A DNA stretch of 33,398 nt. Source: Clostridia bacterium (GTDB taxonomy: Bacteria > Bacillota > Clostridia > Oscillospirales > Acutalibacteraceae). Shown here in pieces: positions 31,383 to 33,398 of this stretch; the stretch's first letter is position 1, and each line of letters opens with the position of its first letter. Location: positions 1-33,398 of the forward strand of contig JAFXCZ010000005.1 in assembly GCA_017516445.1 (NCBI GenBank), given 5' to 3'. A model generated the notes under the pieces. It ran no database searches, was not told where the DNA came from, and saw nothing but the letters and a program-made list of their open reading frames with translations. A program made the position numbers and the translations under genes.

Positions 31383-32915
31383 TTAATCTTCTGAGGAAGA
31401 GTCACCGTTATTCTTCTTTTTTCTTGCAAAAAGCGGAATAATAAACCCACTTAACATACAAAGCGCAAACACAGCCCAGCCTGCTAAAACATTAGAAGTA
31501 ATGTTGTATCCATCAGCCGCACCGTAGATACCGCCCTTGTTTTTGAATAAATCCCAGATATTCCAAATAAAGAGTATGCTGAGTGATATAGGTGCCACAA
31601 TTTTTACTGCTATATCAAACCAAAGTTTCGGCATTTTAATTTTCTTGGTATTGCGGTTAATCTCACCGATAATCTTATTGGTATTATAAAACCAACCTAT
31701 TGCAACCGTTTCGATTACACCCACGAGAATGAGTGTAAAGCTATTACACCAGTTATCAACAATATCAAGCACAGCAAGACCGCCGCCCGTGGCATAAATC
31801 AAGGAAATTACACCCGCAATAGCGCAGATAGTGATTGTGGTTTTCTTTTTGCTAGTACCAAATTTATCCGAAAAAGCGGTAGAAATACCCTCTACCAACG
31901 AGAAAGCGGAGTCTATAGCCAAGGTGCAAAGGCAGAAATAGAAAACAAAAGCAAATATTGCATTAAATACACCGCTATTTGACAGGTTTACAATAGCCGT
32001 AGGATAAACACCAAACGCAAGACCCGGACCCGACTTTTGCGCAAGCATTTCCTCAAGATTAGTGCCGTACATTGTGGTAAACATAACAATACCCGACAAA
32101 AGACTTACTGCCAAATCACTGAAAGCAATAATCATACCGTCACGCGCGATGTTACTTTCATCACTTAAGAAGGAGCCGTAGGCTATCATAATAGCCATCA
32201 TAACCGACATAGAGTAGAACACCTGTCCTACTGCATCAACCCACAGCATAGGATTACTGAGTGCAGAAAAATCGGGAATGAAGAACGCCGCAAGACCTTG
32301 CATTGCACCGGGCATTGTAGCGCCTTTAATAGCCATAAAGCCAAGACAAACTACCGGCAAGAAAATGAGATACTTTATTATCTTATCCACGCTTTTTGTG
32401 CCGTTGCGGATGCAGTAGTAAATAAGCCCCCACGCCACCAAAAGACAGATTAAAACGGGGATAGAGATTGTATCAAAGCCTTTGATTGTGCCTGTAGTTT
32501 TAATAATTGTTGACCAAAGACTGCTTGCCGCTTGGTTATCGCCTGTCATATTAATAAACTTAAAGCTGAAAGCCGCCATCATAATAACCCAAGCAAAAAC
32601 AACCGCGTAATATGTAACAATTACAAAAGCGTTAGAGGTTGCCGCCCAGCCGATTGGCTCAAACTTTTTATTAAGTCCGCGAAGCGCACCTGGAGCACCT
32701 GCACGCATTTTTCTACCAATTGAAATTTCCATCATCAAAAGCGGGATACCGATTATAAGCATAGCCAAAAGATACACCATTAAAAATGCACCGCCGCCGT
32801 GCTTTGCCGCAAGATTTGGGAAACGCCAAGCATTACCAAGACCTACTGCTGAGCCTATTGCCGCCAAAATAAAGGTTGCATTAGAGCCCCATGTTGAGCG
32901 TTTACTTTCTGACAT
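31383..32915 (-). CDS. NSS-family sodium-dependent amino-acid symporter
   Basis: A 510-residue membrane protein with about 11-12 helices of the LeuT fold. GSAVGLGNAWRFPNLA (21-36) then GGGAFLMVYLL is the helix 1-2 signature that forms the sodium and substrate site. Bacterial members import amino acids such as tryptophan, tyrosine or leucine; the substrate cannot be read from sequence. It is read toward the arg operon, but no terminator is evident before the argG promoter. It starts two bases after the exonuclease gene stop, so these two are probably coupled. Confidence 0.9.
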   Translation of the reverse strand: MSESKRSTWGSNATFILAAIGSAVGLGNAWRFPNLAAKHGGGAFLMVYLLAMLIIGIPLLMMEISIGRKMRAGAPGALRGLNKKFEPIGWAATSNAFVIVTYYAVVFAWVIMMAAFSFKFINMTGDNQAASSLWSTIIKTTGTIKGFDTISIPVLICLLVAWGLIYYCIRNGTKSVDKIIKYLIFLPVVCLGFMAIKGATMPGAMQGLAAFFIPDFSALSNPMLWVDAVGQVFYSMSVMMAIMIAYGSFLSDESNIARDGMIIAFSDLAVSLLSGIVMFTTMYGTNLEEMLAQKSGPGLAFGVYPTAIVNLSNSGVFNAIFAFVFYFCLCTLAIDSAFSLVEGISTAFSDKFGTSKKKTTITICAIAGVISLIYATGGGLAVLDIVDNWCNSFTLILVGVIETVAIGWFYNTNKIIGEINRNTKKIKMPKLWFDIAVKIVAPISLSILFIWNIWDLFKNKGGIYGAADGYNITSNVLAGWAVFALCMLSGFIIPLFARKKKNNGDSSSED

Positions 32916-32917
32916 AA

Positions 32918-33398
32918 TTACACCGTCACTTCCGTAGTATTTTGTGGTTTTTTCTTTTCTTTAAATTCGCAGATTTTCTGCCTTACAATTAAATCATCAT
33001 AGGTTTTCTTAAAAGTAACCCTGCCGTTGAATTTATGACCGCAGTCACAAATAAAGTTAGCCGAAAACCAACGGTTAGAATACTTCCATTTGGAAACCTT
33101 TTTTGCTTTTTTCTGACACATAGGACAAACAAACTCAAGATATTTCTTATCAATGTTCTCGTCCTTCAAATTAGAAATAGCATAACTTTTAAACCGTAAT
33201 CGTTTAAAAAACTCAGGGTTAGAGGTGTCCTTTATAAGCGGAATAAAGCGTTCCTCGTTATAGCATTTCTTTAAAAGATATGCCGATACAAGACTGTCAT
33301 CCTTAGCGTTATGGAAATCAATATCCTCGGTTTCGACCTTTAAAAACTCTGCTGCTAACGACAGCGAAACCTGATTTTTATCCTCATAACCCTTTAAA
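32918..33398 (-). CDS. DEDDh-type 3'-5' exonuclease, C-terminal part
   Basis: The open frame runs from the right edge to a stop at 32918; 160 codons are visible and the start lies beyond base 33398. FHNAKDDSLVSAYLLKK near the beginning matches the last exonuclease motif (H-x4-D) of the DnaQ/PolC-epsilon fold. After it comes a zinc-ribbon-like tail with FVCPMCQKK and ICDCGHKF, then a basic end. Such proteins are usual in Clostridia; the zinc ribbon may help bind nucleic acid. The apparent short ORF starting at 33169 is only the tail of this gene, since the frame is open upstream of it. Confidence 0.7.
   Translation of the reverse strand, partial: LKGYEDKNQVSLSLAAEFLKVETEDIDFHNAKDDSLVSAYLLKKCYNEERFIPLIKDTSNPEFFKRLRFKSYAISNLKDENIDKKYLEFVCPMCQKKAKKVSKWKYSNRWFSANFICDCGHKFNGRVTFKKTYDDLIVRQKICEFKEKKKPQNTTEVTV

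Noticed and set aside
32918-33169. A separate 83-residue zinc-ribbon protein
   Set aside because: The frame continues without a stop to the right edge, and the upstream part carries an exonuclease motif, so this is the C-terminus of a larger gene.

Overview
The window reads as chromosome of an anaerobic, low-to-mid GC Firmicute of class Clostridia, probably a gut Oscillospirales/Ruminococcaceae-type organism. This rests on the GGAGG-type ribosome sites, the sigma-A promoters (TTGACx-N17-TATAAT), the SpoVT-like N-terminal peptides, the rpsB-tsf arrangement and the style of the secreted repeat proteins. It is an inference; no rRNA or taxonomic marker was compared.

Bases 1-11.8 kb are accessory in character. 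They hold a GHKL ATPase (cut by the left edge) behind a Fic AMPylase with a palindrome-rich promoter; a divergent AraC regulator/N-acetylneuraminate lyase pair; two large secreted repeat proteins read leftwards; a membrane LuxR-type regulator overlapping a small XRE regulator; a tiny membrane peptide followed by an FAD oxidoreductase; and a convergent nitroreductase. Three copies of an unusual element, all in the same orientation, punctuate this region at about 2.1, 4.25 and 10.3 kb. Each has a strong ribosome site and the first 10-11 codons of a SpoVT/AbrB-type gene, then switches abruptly to a conserved non-coding block with a CGCAKAAACACT core. Across the three copies every change in the first ten codons is synonymous. 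This is the most unexpected structure in the window.

Bases 11.8-20 kb mix housekeeping and transport. They hold rpsB-tsf with its own promoter and long leader; a SLOG/DUF1273-like gene divergent from a small XRE regulator over a shared inverted repeat; and a complete polyamine importer, potABCD, behind a strong promoter and about 200 nt of apparently structured leader RNA. A PnuC-type vitamin transporter follows on the other strand, with a terminator directly before its ribosome site and a competing hairpin, which suggests attenuation.

Bases 20.2-31.4 kb are one tightly packed leftward operon, argG-argH-argC-argJ-argB-argD-argF-proB-proA-proC plus a small SdpI-family membrane protein. It encodes the acetyl-cycle route from glutamate to arginine and the whole glutamate-to-proline route. 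The promoter upstream of argG is overlaid by ARG-box-like sites, so proline synthesis appears to be wired to the arginine repressor. An NSS-family sodium symporter and the C-terminal part of a DEDDh-type exonuclease, cut by the right edge, close the window. I found no tRNA, rRNA, CRISPR array, insertion sequence or recombinase gene.
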